Shown here: positions 1-8,715 of the stretch, one piece after another
Layout of the letters: the number at the start of each line of letters is the position of its first letter
How positions within the stretch are numbered: position 1 is the stretch's first letter
Source of the DNA: Thermoguttaceae bacterium
GTDB taxonomy: Bacteria; Planctomycetota; Planctomycetia; Pirellulales; Thermoguttaceae
Assembly: GCA_017407125.1 (NCBI GenBank)
Contig: JAFQXE010000010.1
Coordinates: 1 to 64,000, forward strand
Direction: 5' to 3'
DNA length: 64,000 nt
Made by a program: the position numbers and the translations under genes
The notes under the pieces: generated by a model
What the model saw: the letters and a program-made list of their open reading frames with translations, nothing else
Databases searched by the model: none
Told to the model about the DNA's origin: nothing

Positions 1-780
<780 letters not shown>

Positions 781-787
781 TTCGCAA

Positions 788-2152
788 CTACTTGATGAAC
801 TCATAGCATCTTGCCAAGCTAATCAGAGCCATGCTGGTGCCCCACGGCTGACCGTAGTCGTACATGACGAAATCCCAGTAAGAGCCGTCTTGATCCTGAA
901 CGCTCATGAGGATGCTGGTTAAATGGGCGGCGATGCGCTTTTGTTCCGCTTTGCTTTCCAATTCCAGCAGTTCCTGACTGGCGTACAGATGTCCGAAGTA
1001 ATAGAAATACCCGGCGATCTTGTTGAAATGGTCGTGCGGCACGGAATGTTTTCTGGCGCCGTCGAGCCAGCCGATTCTCGCGACGAACCGGTCAAGGGAA
1101 TCGAGCAGAACCTGCTGTGACACAAATCGAGCGTACGGCAGCGCGGTTTCAGGAACTTTTTTGCCGTCTTTGTCGTCCTGAATCTGCTGATCTGTCCGGA
1201 GCGTCGTCCAATAAAACAGAGCAATGTTGCAAGCTTGCGTGCGTCCTAAAGAGCCGGACGCTCTGTTTACGCCGTACATAGGTTTTGAAAGGTGGCTGGT
1301 GCTGTATAAATACGAAAAGTCAGGTTTTTGCTGAGATTTAAGAGACGCTACAGCGCGACTAATCAAGCGTTCAGGAATGGCGATTTTCTCTTCGGGAAGA
1401 ATGTCTTTAGAGATTTTTAGTTCTGAAACTTCGTAAAGACTAACCAGTCCCGCTGCGGTATTGAACGACATCGAAACATACGAAGGACGCGTTGAAGGGG
1501 ATTCATAATCGTAATATGACCAACCGCCGTGAATGTTTTCGTATCGAACCAGATTGGCGACCTGTTCCTGCATAAGGAGAACCAGCTGCTTTTGTAGCTG
1601 TTTGTTGCCCGCCTTTTCAGCGCGCTCGTACAGACGCGGCAAAGCGAACAAAGCATAGATGTGCCCCCAGTTGTTAAGCGTCGTCTCGTACGACGAACGG
1701 CGGAACGTTGGGAGGGTATTTATAAGCCAAGCTTGTCCCTTATCAATGGCGGGGGTGATTTTTTCGCGAACGGATTTTGGCGCTTTGTCTTCCCATTCGC
1801 ACAGCGACGATATCGCAAGACCGGTCGTTCCCACAATATAGGAAATATGCGAGTTGGGCATCGGAGAGTAGATATTGATCTTTTTGGTGTTCGTCGGCGC
1901 GCCCCAGCAGCCAGACGGTCTTTGAGTTGTCAAAAGAAAGTTAATCGCTTTCTCGACGCAGGCGTTAACGTCCTTTTTGTTGACGCTGGGCGTTTCCTTC
2001 AGCCGCGGCGTTTCTTCCGAAAACGGCTTCCAGGACTCTTCCAGCTTTTGCAGCTGCTCTTTCGACAGCTTCTGCTTCTCTCGAGCAAACAGGGACGACC
2101 CAAACAAACAGGTGATTATGACAGCTAAAACTGCGATATTGTTAAATTTCAT
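788..2152 (-). CDS. Secreted squalene-cyclase/prenyltransferase-like alpha-toroid protein
   Basis: 454 residues with an N-terminal signal peptide (MKFNNIAVLAVII… to SSLFA), so exported. The body is made of repeated helical pairs with Gly-Trp/Gly-Ser-Trp turns: SGCWGAP near 80, HGGWSYYDY near 210 and DGSYWDF near 425. This is the pattern of the squalene-hopene-cyclase / terpenoid-cyclase toroid superfamily that planctomycetes often export. I see no DXDD acid motif of true squalene-hopene cyclases, so cyclase activity should not be assumed. It lies directly upstream of tilS on the same strand. The gap upstream carries heptamer repeats and palindromes. Confidence 0.75.
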   Translation of the reverse strand: MKFNNIAVLAVIITCLFGSSLFAREKQKLSKEQLQKLEESWKPFSEETPRLKETPSVNKKDVNACVEKAINFLLTTQRPSGCWGAPTNTKKINIYSPMPNSHISYIVGTTGLAISSLCEWEDKAPKSVREKITPAIDKGQAWLINTLPTFRRSSYETTLNNWGHIYALFALPRLYERAEKAGNKQLQKQLVLLMQEQVANLVRYENIHGGWSYYDYESPSTRPSYVSMSFNTAAGLVSLYEVSELKISKDILPEEKIAIPERLISRAVASLKSQQKPDFSYLYSTSHLSKPMYGVNRASGSLGRTQACNIALFYWTTLRTDQQIQDDKDGKKVPETALPYARFVSQQVLLDSLDRFVARIGWLDGARKHSVPHDHFNKIAGYFYYFGHLYASQELLELESKAEQKRIAAHLTSILMSVQDQDGSYWDFVMYDYGQPWGTSMALISLARCYEFIK

Positions 2153-2471
2153 AGGATTAGTTTTTAGTGGTAAGTGGTTAGTGGTAAGTTAGGGGAGCGC
2201 TTTGCGTCAACTCCTCACTCCTTCCGTGGGTTAAAACCCACGGCTACTAATATTGAACCGCTACGCGGTTCTAGAGGATGCGCTTCGCGCCTATTTTCTA
2301 ACTTTTTAGGCTATGCCTTGAAATATTTTTAATACTCTATATAATTATAATACACGATTTGAGATTTTCAAGGCGTTGGTCGAAATTTTCCCTATTTTTT
2401 TATAATGAGCAGCGAGAAAAAGCAAACTCCGCTCTATCTCGCAACTCGCAACTCGTAACTCGCAACTAAAA
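2153..2471. repeat. Intergenic repeat cluster with heptamer arrays and short palindromes
   Basis: No gene. It holds a heptamer array (2165–2191, GTGGTAA/GTGGTTA units) followed by the core CGCTTTGCG at 2198–2206. Three short palindromes follow: CCGTGGGTTAAAACCCACGG near 2226, GAACCGCTACGCGGTTC near 2256 and GCGCTTCGCGC near 2280. A second heptamer array (2438–2465, CTCGCAA units) ends 6 nt before the fprA start codon. A promoter is annotated separately. Confidence 0.85.
2318..2345 (+). promoter_or_regulatory. Sigma70-like promoter upstream of fprA
   Basis: TTGAAA (2318–2323), 16-bp spacer, TATAAT (2340–2345), about 125 bp before the fprA ATG. The predicted leader would contain the CTCGCAA heptamer array. 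Confidence 0.55.
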
Positions 2472-3653
2472 ATGAACACACAGCTTAAACCAGACATCCA
2501 CTGGGTTGGATACATCGATTGGTCGATTCGAGATTTCCATTCATACAACACCAAACGCGGGGCGACGTACAATTCGTACCTCATTCAGGACGAGAAAAAC
2601 GTTCTGGTCGATACGGTTAAGTATCTCTACGCAGACAAGTTACTGCAAAACGTCGCTGAACTTGTCCCGCTTGATAAGATCGACTACGTCGTTTGCAACC
2701 ATGCAGAGCCGGATCACGCCTCGGGAGTTGCGGACGTCATGAACGCCTGCCCGAACGCAACGCTGGTCTGCAACGCCAAGTGTCTGGATACGCTCAAGGC
2801 GTACATGGACGGTTCAAACTGGAAGACGCAAGTTGTTGCCAGCGGAGAAGAACTGTCGATTGGCAAGCGAACGCTCAAGTTCATTTTCACCCCGATGGTT
2901 CATTGGCCGGAATCAATGTTTACGTACTGTCCGGAAGAGAAACTGCTCTTCTCGATGGACGCTTTTGGTCAGCATCTGGCGACCAGCGAACGGTTTGACG
3001 ACGAACTGCCGCTCGACCTGATTCTGGAAGAAGCTCGAACGTACTACGCCAACATCGTTATGCCGTACAGCGCTCAGGTTGCGAAACTGCTCCCGTCCGC
3101 GGCGGCGCTGGATATCGACATGATCGCGCCCGCGCACGGCGTTGTCTGGAGAAAGAACATTCCCGCCATTTTAGAGGCGTACACAGCCTGGGCGGCTCGA
3201 AAGACGAAGGCGAAAGTCATGATCGTTTACGATACCATGTGGAATTCGACCGCGATTATGGCAGACCAGATTTTCAAAGGCGCCTGTTCCGTTGACGGCG
3301 TTTCGGTAGAAAAGATATTCGTCCGCGTTTCCGACCTGACTCAGCTGGCGGACGCCTCTCTGGACTGCGCCGCAATGGCTGTCGGTTCTGCAACGCTCAA
3401 TACAAAAATGATGCCGGCTATGGCAGCGGCGCTGAATTACCTGGGCGGTCTGAAACCGCCGGTAAAATTCGGATTCGCGTTCGGTTCCTGCGGCTGGGGC
3501 AAAGGCGCGATGGAAGAGATTGCTGAAATCCTCCCCAAGATGGGCTGGGAACTGGTCGCGCCGGGCGTAAAGAGCAAATTCCGCCCAACTCAGGAACAGC
3601 TCGACGCCTGCTTTGAAGCAGGTAAACTGTTAGCGCAAAAGGCGTTGGGGTAA
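2472..3653 (+). CDS. fprA: Flavodiiron protein (A-type flavoprotein), O2/NO reductase
   Basis: 393-residue two-domain enzyme that reduces O2 to water or NO to N2O at a diiron site next to FMN, in the cytoplasm; a usual oxygen-scavenging enzyme of anaerobes. The metallo-beta-lactamase-like domain (about 1–245) carries H77-x-E79-x-D81-H82 (NHAEPDHASG), H144 (VHWPESM), D163 (SMDAFGQH) and H222 (PAHGVVW), so all diiron ligand positions appear present. The flavodoxin domain (about 250–393) begins KAKVMIVYDTMWNST. There is no C-terminal rubredoxin or flavin reductase extension, so an external electron donor is needed. The start has no Shine–Dalgarno and is preceded by a heptamer array. The stop is followed by the 3'-end element. 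Confidence 0.93.
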   Translation: MNTQLKPDIHWVGYIDWSIRDFHSYNTKRGATYNSYLIQDEKNVLVDTVKYLYADKLLQNVAELVPLDKIDYVVCNHAEPDHASGVADVMNACPNATLVCNAKCLDTLKAYMDGSNWKTQVVASGEELSIGKRTLKFIFTPMVHWPESMFTYCPEEKLLFSMDAFGQHLATSERFDDELPLDLILEEARTYYANIVMPYSAQVAKLLPSAAALDIDMIAPAHGVVWRKNIPAILEAYTAWAARKTKAKVMIVYDTMWNSTAIMADQIFKGACSVDGVSVEKIFVRVSDLTQLADASLDCAAMAVGSATLNTKMMPAMAAALNYLGGLKPPVKFGFAFGSCGWGKGAMEEIAEILPKMGWELVAPGVKSKFRPTQEQLDACFEAGKLLAQKALG

Positions 3654-3662
3654 AGAAATGAA

Positions 3663-3723
3663 TGAAAGGCGGTAACGAAGCGACTATCAGGAGCGGAGTT
3701 ACGCAGTTTGCCGAAGGCAAACC
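3663..3723 (+). repeat. 3'-end palindromic element, copy 1
   Basis: About 60 bp starting ~10 bp after the fprA stop. It begins GAAAGGCGGTAACGAAGCGAC, passes through GAGCGGAGTTACGCAG and ends in a small hairpin (TTGCCGAAGGCAA). It matches the units at 39853–39915 (+) and 47062–47126 (−) and is paired with an inverted copy at 3749–3810. Confidence 0.85.
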
Positions 3724-3748
3724 AAAAAGCATGAACCCTCTATCATGT

Positions 3749-3810
3749 TCGCCTGACGGCGAATGCGTAATTCCGTTCGCGTTGCTCACTCCATTACCGC
3801 CTTCCATTAA
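3749..3810 (-). repeat. 3'-end palindromic element, copy 2 (inverted partner)
   Basis: Same element as 3663–3723 in opposite orientation. Read on the minus strand it has GGAAGGCGGTAATGGAGTGA, then GGAATTACGCATTCGCC and a GTTCGCC/GGCGAAC-type hairpin. With copy 1 it forms a large inverted repeat of about 150 bp between fprA and the WYL gene, which could fold in RNA and act as a terminator. Confidence 0.8.
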
Positions 3811-3843
3811 TGTGCAACTCTCAAGTTAGAAAGGGGTTCTCAG

Positions 3844-4914
3844 ATGGGAAAGAAACGCTCTCCAAAACCGGAATACGAGCCGAACAAGCTGCCGGTGTCT
3901 GACAATAAAACCGAAACGCTGGTAATCAATCGTTCGTCGCGAGTGGTTCACATGCTTCAGCTGCTCAGTCTGGGGCGGGGTTATACGGTTGAGGAACTAA
4001 GCGAAATCTACGACCTCGACCCGAGAAGCATCAAGCGGGATTTGAAACTCATTTCTGAACAGCTTCACGTAGCAGTTACGTACGATCGGGCAACCAAAAA
4101 GTACGAGATTCTCGATACTCGATACGTCATGCCGTCTATTGGTTTGACGACCTTGGAAGCCGTCTGTCTGGTAATTCTGTGTCGAGAATTCGGAATGAAA
4201 AAGACGGTTCCCTTTTTTGAAGTCGTTCATTCCGCTGCGCTCAAGATTCAAAGCCATCTCAGTCCAGAAACCTGCGATTATATCGAGCAGACGTATCAAA
4301 ACGTCGACATGACCGGCGCGCCGTTCAGCATGCAGGAAGACAAACGGGAATATTACATGACCCTTCAGGACGCCTGCCGAACGCACAACGTTTTGGAAAT
4401 AGAGTACAATTCCTATACGGAAGAGGAAACGATTAAAACGCTGTTTTATCCGTACGCCGTGGTGTTCAATCGTCACGGTTGGATGACGGTTGGCTATTCC
4501 GCTCTTCATAACCAGATTCGAATGTTTAACGTGCTGAGAATTCTCAAAATGCGAAAGCTCAATCTGGGATTTGAACGGCCCAAAGACTGGACGTACGAAA
4601 AGTATCTTCGCAACGCCTGGAACGTCATTCCGGAAAACGGTCCGGACTGGCGCGTTGTTGTCGATTTCTCTTTCAAAGTGGGAAGAAACGTCGAAGAAAT
4701 CTACTGGCATAAAAATCAGGTTATGTACTGGATAAACGATCGCACGCTGCGCTTCGAGACAATCGTCAGCGGTTTGAACGAGATTTCATGGTGGATTCTC
4801 GGCTACGGCGCGGAGGCGACTGTAGTCGAACCGAAAGAGTTGCGTCAGATTATTGCCGGACACGTCAAGCGATTGTCGCAAACGTATAAAAACGAGCTGG
4901 AAAATAGGGAATAG
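3844..4914 (+). CDS. HTH–WYL domain transcriptional regulator
   Basis: 356 residues. The N-terminal helix-turn-helix (about 20–75: VVHMLQLLSLGRGYTVEEL, then DLDPRSIKRDLKLI) is of the DeoR/HTH_11 kind. It is followed by a WYL ligand-sensing domain (about 170–260), where the segment YPYAVVFNRHGWMTVGYS holds the region that gives WYL its name. WYL proteins bind nucleic acid or nucleotide ligands and regulate transcription. The start follows a clear AAAGGGG. Neighbours are fprA upstream and a zinc-ribbon protein with its own promoter, so it is probably monocistronic and its target is unknown. Confidence 0.85.
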   Translation: MGKKRSPKPEYEPNKLPVSDNKTETLVINRSSRVVHMLQLLSLGRGYTVEELSEIYDLDPRSIKRDLKLISEQLHVAVTYDRATKKYEILDTRYVMPSIGLTTLEAVCLVILCREFGMKKTVPFFEVVHSAALKIQSHLSPETCDYIEQTYQNVDMTGAPFSMQEDKREYYMTLQDACRTHNVLEIEYNSYTEEETIKTLFYPYAVVFNRHGWMTVGYSALHNQIRMFNVLRILKMRKLNLGFERPKDWTYEKYLRNAWNVIPENGPDWRVVVDFSFKVGRNVEEIYWHKNQVMYWINDRTLRFETIVSGLNEISWWILGYGAEATVVEPKELRQIIAGHVKRLSQTYKNELENRE

Positions 4915-4994
4915 TTCGAATCGTTTTCGTTATGCTCCTGACCGTTTCTAACGATCGCGTTGCATACATTCCTCGCATTTTTTCTGCCTGTCTC

Positions 4995-5023
4995 TTGCAA
5001 ACTGGCGGTTTTCGTGATATAAT
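4995..5023 (+). promoter_or_regulatory. Sigma70-like promoter of the zinc-ribbon gene
   Basis: TTGCAA (4995–5000), 17-bp spacer, TATAAT (5018–5023, perfect). It lies downstream of an in-frame upstream ATG at 4932 and before ATG 5082, which decides for the later start. Confidence 0.75.
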
Positions 5024-5081
5024 ATTAGAATCAAGAAGAAAGTCCGTTAATAAAAACTTCCATTATCCCTTAGACAATATT

Positions 5082-5768
5082 ATGATACGAGTTACCTGTA
5101 CCGACTGCGGCGCCAGACTTAAATTACCAGACGAAATGATCGGCAGAAAATTCCGTTGCCCTCGCTGTAAAGCGGTTCTGACCGCCCCGATTGACCTGGA
5201 AGGGCCAGACGAAGACGAAGCGGAATCCGAAAGCGAATCCCTCGACGTCTCGACGAACAACGCTCCCGCTGAGGAGCAGGGAATCGCCGCAACCGCCGAG
5301 GAACAGGGAATCGCCGCTACGCCCAAGCTGGGCAAGTTCAACGCGAACGCCGTCTATTTCCTGGTCGGGGCAGAAAACCTCGTTGGACAATGGAAGCTGG
5401 ATACCGGCTGGCAGGTCAAGGGAACTCAGGGACTTCTTCCCGCCAAGACAAACGCTCAGCTTATTCCGGCGTCCGGCAAGTTCCTGTTGATTGAAGCCCT
5501 TTGCGAGTTGACGGAGCAGGGAAAGAAGCTCAAAAAGCTGACCATCTACAAGCTCGGCCCGTCCGACGCCGCCAAACGCATTTCCGGGGAGCCGACCGCG
5601 ATATTGTCTCTTATTACCGGCTACGGAACCCTGACCAAAAACCAGAAAAACGCCGTCCTGTCGGCAATTAAAAACGTGTACATGAGAGAAATCTGGGGCG
5701 GCGCGGAGAAAATCCGGGAATTCCTCCTGGGCTTCGACTCGCACACGTCGACGATCGAGGAAGAGTAA
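5082..5768 (+). CDS. Zinc-ribbon N-terminal hypothetical protein
   Basis: 228 residues from ATG 5082. The N-terminus MIRVTCTDCGARLKLPD… with CPRC gives a four-cysteine zinc ribbon (C6, C9 and a second CxxC near 26–29) of the MJ0042/planctomycete type. An acidic linker (DEDEAESESESLD) follows, with a short tandem duplication in which EEQGIAAT occurs twice (about residues 64–80). A C-terminal alpha/beta domain of about 140 residues has no family I recognise. The frame is open further upstream to 4932, but the promoter at 4995–5023 and the zinc ribbon starting at MIR make 5082 the better start. Function unknown; such ribbons usually contact nucleic acid or protein. Confidence 0.75.
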   Translation: MIRVTCTDCGARLKLPDEMIGRKFRCPRCKAVLTAPIDLEGPDEDEAESESESLDVSTNNAPAEEQGIAATAEEQGIAATPKLGKFNANAVYFLVGAENLVGQWKLDTGWQVKGTQGLLPAKTNAQLIPASGKFLLIEALCELTEQGKKLKKLTIYKLGPSDAAKRISGEPTAILSLITGYGTLTKNQKNAVLSAIKNVYMREIWGGAEKIREFLLGFDSHTSTIEEE

Positions 5769-5846
5769 TTTTCGGTTCGCGTTGTTTTTCGTAACTATTT
5801 CAAATAAAAAGCATTACTATTTCTTCATTCAACTATTTTCATTTTT

Positions 5847-5897
5847 AAAATAAAAAACGAAGTTGGGGCAAAAACCTCAACTTCGTTTTATTTTTGT
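5847..5897. terminator. Bidirectional intrinsic terminator
   Basis: Perfect 10-bp stem AACGAAGTTG / CAACTTCGTT around a GGGCAAAAACCT loop, with A-rich sequence before and T-rich after on both strands. It serves the zinc-ribbon gene on plus and tRNA-Lys on minus. Confidence 0.85.
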
Positions 5898-5901
5898 GAA
5901 T

Positions 5902-5974
5902 TGAGGGTGTCGGGGCTCGAACCCGAGACCTAAGCATTAAAAGTGCTTTGCTCTACCAACTGAGCTACACCCCC
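5902..5974 (-). tRNA. tRNA-Lys (UUU anticodon)
   Basis: 73 nt cloverleaf on the minus strand. The acceptor GGGGGTG pairs with CACCCTC (one G·U), the D-arm is GCTCAGTTGGTAGAGC and the anticodon loop CTTTTAA has TTT at 34–36. The T-arm has GGTTCGAGCC and the discriminator is A. CCA is not encoded. A −10 box lies upstream and a terminator follows. Confidence 0.95.
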
Positions 5975-6014
5975 ATCACTTCCGTGAAAATGGAGAATCA
6001 CAAAAAGTAAATAC

Positions 6015-6041
6015 ATTATAGCTAAAATTTAGAATTTACAA
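6015..6041 (-). promoter_or_regulatory. Probable promoter for tRNA-Lys
   Basis: Minus-strand TATAAT (6015–6020, perfect) with TTGTAA (6036–6041); the spacer is short (15 bp). Position about 40 bp before the tRNA fits. Confidence 0.5.
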
Positions 6042-6411
6042 GGGGGGGCTGAATCGCTAAACGGTCAAAAAGTTAAAATGTATATCAAAATGTCTATCAA
6101 AAGGGAAAAAAGAACAGCGCTTCTGTCAATTTAAATTCCGTCAAATTAAATATTGCCCGTAATCGATACAATCCGAATAACTTGTCCAAAAGCGCAATCC
6201 GAGTTCTCTTTTTCTGATTTTTTACCTTAAATTACAGGCGCGGCTCACGATACGCCCATTTTTATGTTAAAATATATAGTATTGAATAATAGATTGCACG
6301 CATCGAGTTACTCGCCGTTGGGAAACGACGTTCCGAGCTAAGTACCATTGTTTTTAAAGCAGTCTGATTTTGTTATTGTATTTGAATTATAAACCCTTAG
6401 AGTAAAGACCT
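6042..6411. other. AT-rich intergenic region, nothing else recognised
   Basis: About 370 bp between the tRNA promoter and the polyprenyl synthase. I see no open frame of note and no tandem repeat. Weak TAAAAT/TATAGT boxes near 6265–6280 could be the plus promoter of the next gene. Confidence 0.5.
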
Positions 6412-7488
6412 ATGAACGCGCCTGAGAACGCAACGGATCCCGCCGCGCTTTCGGAAGAATCGACGTCAGACACCTCTGTCGCCGCTAATTCGTCTGAACC
6501 GAACGCTAAAAACAATATGTCGTCGCTGTACGCCCCTATTCAAGACGCGTTGGCTGAAACCGAACGCCAAATCCAGCAGGAGCTGACCAGCGCGGACGAT
6601 CAGCTGAAAAAGCTGTTCGCTCAATGCCGTCATCTGTCGGGAAAGCGAATGCGCCCCGCCCTGACGCTGCTGTGCGCTCAGCTGTGCGGAGAGATTGTCC
6701 CGAAACACATTGCCTGCGCGACGATTATGGAGCTGGTTCATACGGCGTCTTTGGTTCACGACGACGTCTTGGACGAGGCGACAATACGTCGTCATGAAGA
6801 GACCGTCAACGCCCGATGGGACAACGAGACGGCGGTCTTGCTGGGCGACCTGATCGTTTCCAAAGCCATGAAGCTGACGGCGTCGTTGGAGAACTTCGAC
6901 GCGTTCAACCTCATTGCCGCTACCAGCGAAAAGCTCTGCCTGGGCGAACTGCGTCAGGAAGTCAATATGGGAACTATCGATCTTGACGAAGGGGTGTATT
7001 ATAGTATTATCGAAGGGAAGACCGCGGCCCTGATTGAATGTTCGTGCCGGCTGGGCGCGATGTTTGCAGGCGCTGCGCCGGAAACGGTTGACAGCCTGGG
7101 GCGCTTTGGTCTTCATTTGGGAACCGCGTTTCAGATTGTCGACGATTTGCTGGACGTCTCCGGCAACGAAAAAGTCGTCGGCAAGACGTTAGGGCAAGAC
7201 ATCAAAAAGAAAAAGTCGACTTTGGCGGTTATTTACGCCATGCAGTGCGTTTCCGAACAAAAGCGAATCGAGATTGCCTCAACAATCAACGATTCCGAAA
7301 ACCCGGCGGCGGAATTAATGCCGTGGCTGAAACGAACCAACGCTCTGGAGTTCGCTCGAAAGGCGGCGGAAAAGCAGATCGCTCTGGCGTTGAAAGAGCT
7401 TGAAAAGGCCGACTGTTCGGAGGCGGGTGCGGACGCGCAGGAATCGCTGAAGAATCTGGCTCAGTTTGTTTTGACTCGAAAATATTAA
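6412..7488 (+). CDS. Trans-polyprenyl diphosphate synthase (hepta/octaprenyl type)
   Basis: 358 residues. It condenses IPP with allylic diphosphates to make the long prenyl tail of quinones, in the cytoplasm. It carries GKRMRPAL near the substrate site, the first aspartate-rich motif VHDDVLDEA (about 115–123) and the second QIVDDLLDV (about 242–250), with GDLIVSKA between. The N-terminal ~35 residues are a low-complexity extension. Chain length cannot be read safely from the sequence. No Shine–Dalgarno is clear. The next gene is a GHMP kinase of unrelated pathway. Confidence 0.9.
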   Translation: MNAPENATDPAALSEESTSDTSVAANSSEPNAKNNMSSLYAPIQDALAETERQIQQELTSADDQLKKLFAQCRHLSGKRMRPALTLLCAQLCGEIVPKHIACATIMELVHTASLVHDDVLDEATIRRHEETVNARWDNETAVLLGDLIVSKAMKLTASLENFDAFNLIAATSEKLCLGELRQEVNMGTIDLDEGVYYSIIEGKTAALIECSCRLGAMFAGAAPETVDSLGRFGLHLGTAFQIVDDLLDVSGNEKVVGKTLGQDIKKKKSTLAVIYAMQCVSEQKRIEIASTINDSENPAAELMPWLKRTNALEFARKAAEKQIALALKELEKADCSEAGADAQESLKNLAQFVLTRKY

Positions 7489-7546
7489 ACGCCTGTTACA
7501 TCGCCTGACTTTGGCGCATAGAGCGTCGCAACTCACAACATCAAAC

Positions 7547-8554
7547 ATGGAAATAATCAAAACAAAAGCATACGCTCGCGCCGGTTTGCTGGGGAATCCG
7601 TCTGACGGCTATAACGGCAAGACGATTTCCGTCTGCATTCCGCAGTACTACGCACAGGTTACGCTGTACGAATGGGAACAGGTGGAAATCGTTCCCTGTC
7701 TGGAAGACCAGAGCCAGTTCGAGTCCGTTGGCGACCTGGTTCACGACGTCGTTCTGCACGGGTACTACGGCGGCGTTCGTCTGATTAAAGCGTCTATTAA
7801 ACGGTTTGTCGAATATTGTCACGCCAAAGGCGAGACGCTGCACAATCGCAACTTCTCGATTCGTTACGAAACCAAAATCCCGCGACAGGTCGGCATGGCG
7901 GGTTCCAGCGCCATTATCACCGCAACCATGCGGGCGCTGATGAAGTTCTACAATGTAGACATCCCGCCGTATCTGTTGGCGTCTTTGGTTCTGTCGGTCG
8001 AGATGCAGGAGCTTCACATTACCGCCGGGCTGCAAGACCGCGTCATTCAGGCGTACGAGGGCATGGTCTACATGGACTTCGACAAAAAGAAGATGAAAAC
8101 CGTCGACGGGCTGACCTTCGGCGCGTATAAACGCATGACAATTCCTTCTGACCTGCCGCTGTACGTTGCGTTCAAGGCGGACGTCAGCGAGCCGACCGAG
8201 ATTTTCCACAACAACCTCCGCGCCCGATTCGATATGGGAGAACCAGCAGTCGTTGACGCCATGAAGCGCTTTGCTCAAATTGCGTTTGACGGCAAACGGG
8301 CGCTGGAAACCCACGACTACAAAACGCTCAACAAACTCATCGACGCCAATTTTGATCTGCGTCGATCCATTTGCAAGCTTCCCGCCGGACAAGTCGAAAT
8401 GATCGAAGTCGCCCGCCAGTGCGGCGCGTCCGCCAAGTTTGCCGGGTCAGGCGGAGCCATCGTCGGACTTTATCAGAACCCCAAAATCCTCGCAGAGCTG
8501 AAAAAGCGTCTCGGTCAGCTGGGGTGCTCGGTTGAGGTTATTGAAAGGCAGTAG
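7547..8554 (+). CDS. GHMP-superfamily sugar kinase, glucuronokinase-like
   Basis: 335 residues from ATG 7547, preceded by an A/C-rich leader (CACAACATCAAAC). The N-terminus ARAGLLGNPSDGYNGKTIS closely resembles the start of plant glucuronokinase as I remember it (GLLGNPSD). The ATP-binding glycine/serine motif is MAGSSAIITA (about 122–131), and the C-terminal GHMP motif is FAGSGGAIVGLY. Family knowledge: these enzymes phosphorylate the anomeric or another hydroxyl of a sugar, here possibly D-glucuronate to glucuronate-1-phosphate. The gene for glucuronate isomerase follows about 160 bp downstream, which supports a uronate substrate. A heptose-phosphate kinase is the main alternative. The stop codon TAG is formed inside an AGGCAGT heptamer repeat. 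Confidence 0.75.
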   Translation: MEIIKTKAYARAGLLGNPSDGYNGKTISVCIPQYYAQVTLYEWEQVEIVPCLEDQSQFESVGDLVHDVVLHGYYGGVRLIKASIKRFVEYCHAKGETLHNRNFSIRYETKIPRQVGMAGSSAIITATMRALMKFYNVDIPPYLLASLVLSVEMQELHITAGLQDRVIQAYEGMVYMDFDKKKMKTVDGLTFGAYKRMTIPSDLPLYVAFKADVSEPTEIFHNNLRARFDMGEPAVVDAMKRFAQIAFDGKRALETHDYKTLNKLIDANFDLRRSICKLPAGQVEMIEVARQCGASAKFAGSGGAIVGLYQNPKILAELKKRLGQLGCSVEVIERQ

Positions 8555-8690
8555 GCAGTAGTTAAAAGCTTCTAGTTTCTAGCTTCTAGCTACTAGCTTG
8601 GTTATTTTTATTTCAGGCTTAAATTATTAACGCTAAGAACTTCGAAATCCCAAGCTAACGGCTAGGAGCTAACAGCTAGTAGCTATACTC
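8545..8690. repeat. Inverted pair of heptamer arrays between kinase and uxaC
   Basis: Left: AGGCAGT x2, then units such as CTTCTAG, TTTCTAG, CTTCTAG and CTACTAG (8568–8599). Right: GCTAACG, GCTAGGA, GCTAACA and GCTAGTA (8653–8682). All have period 7. The arms are partly complementary (AGCTACTAGCT / AGCTAGTAGCT), so the RNA could fold into a long hairpin around an AT-rich loop. Confidence 0.8.
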
Positions 8691-8715
8691 GCAACTTGTT
8701 ATATTTTCCAACATC

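Noticed and set aside
4932..5081. Earlier start for the zinc-ribbon protein
   Set aside because: A good promoter (4995–5023) lies between 4932 and 5082, and the zinc ribbon begins at the later ATG.
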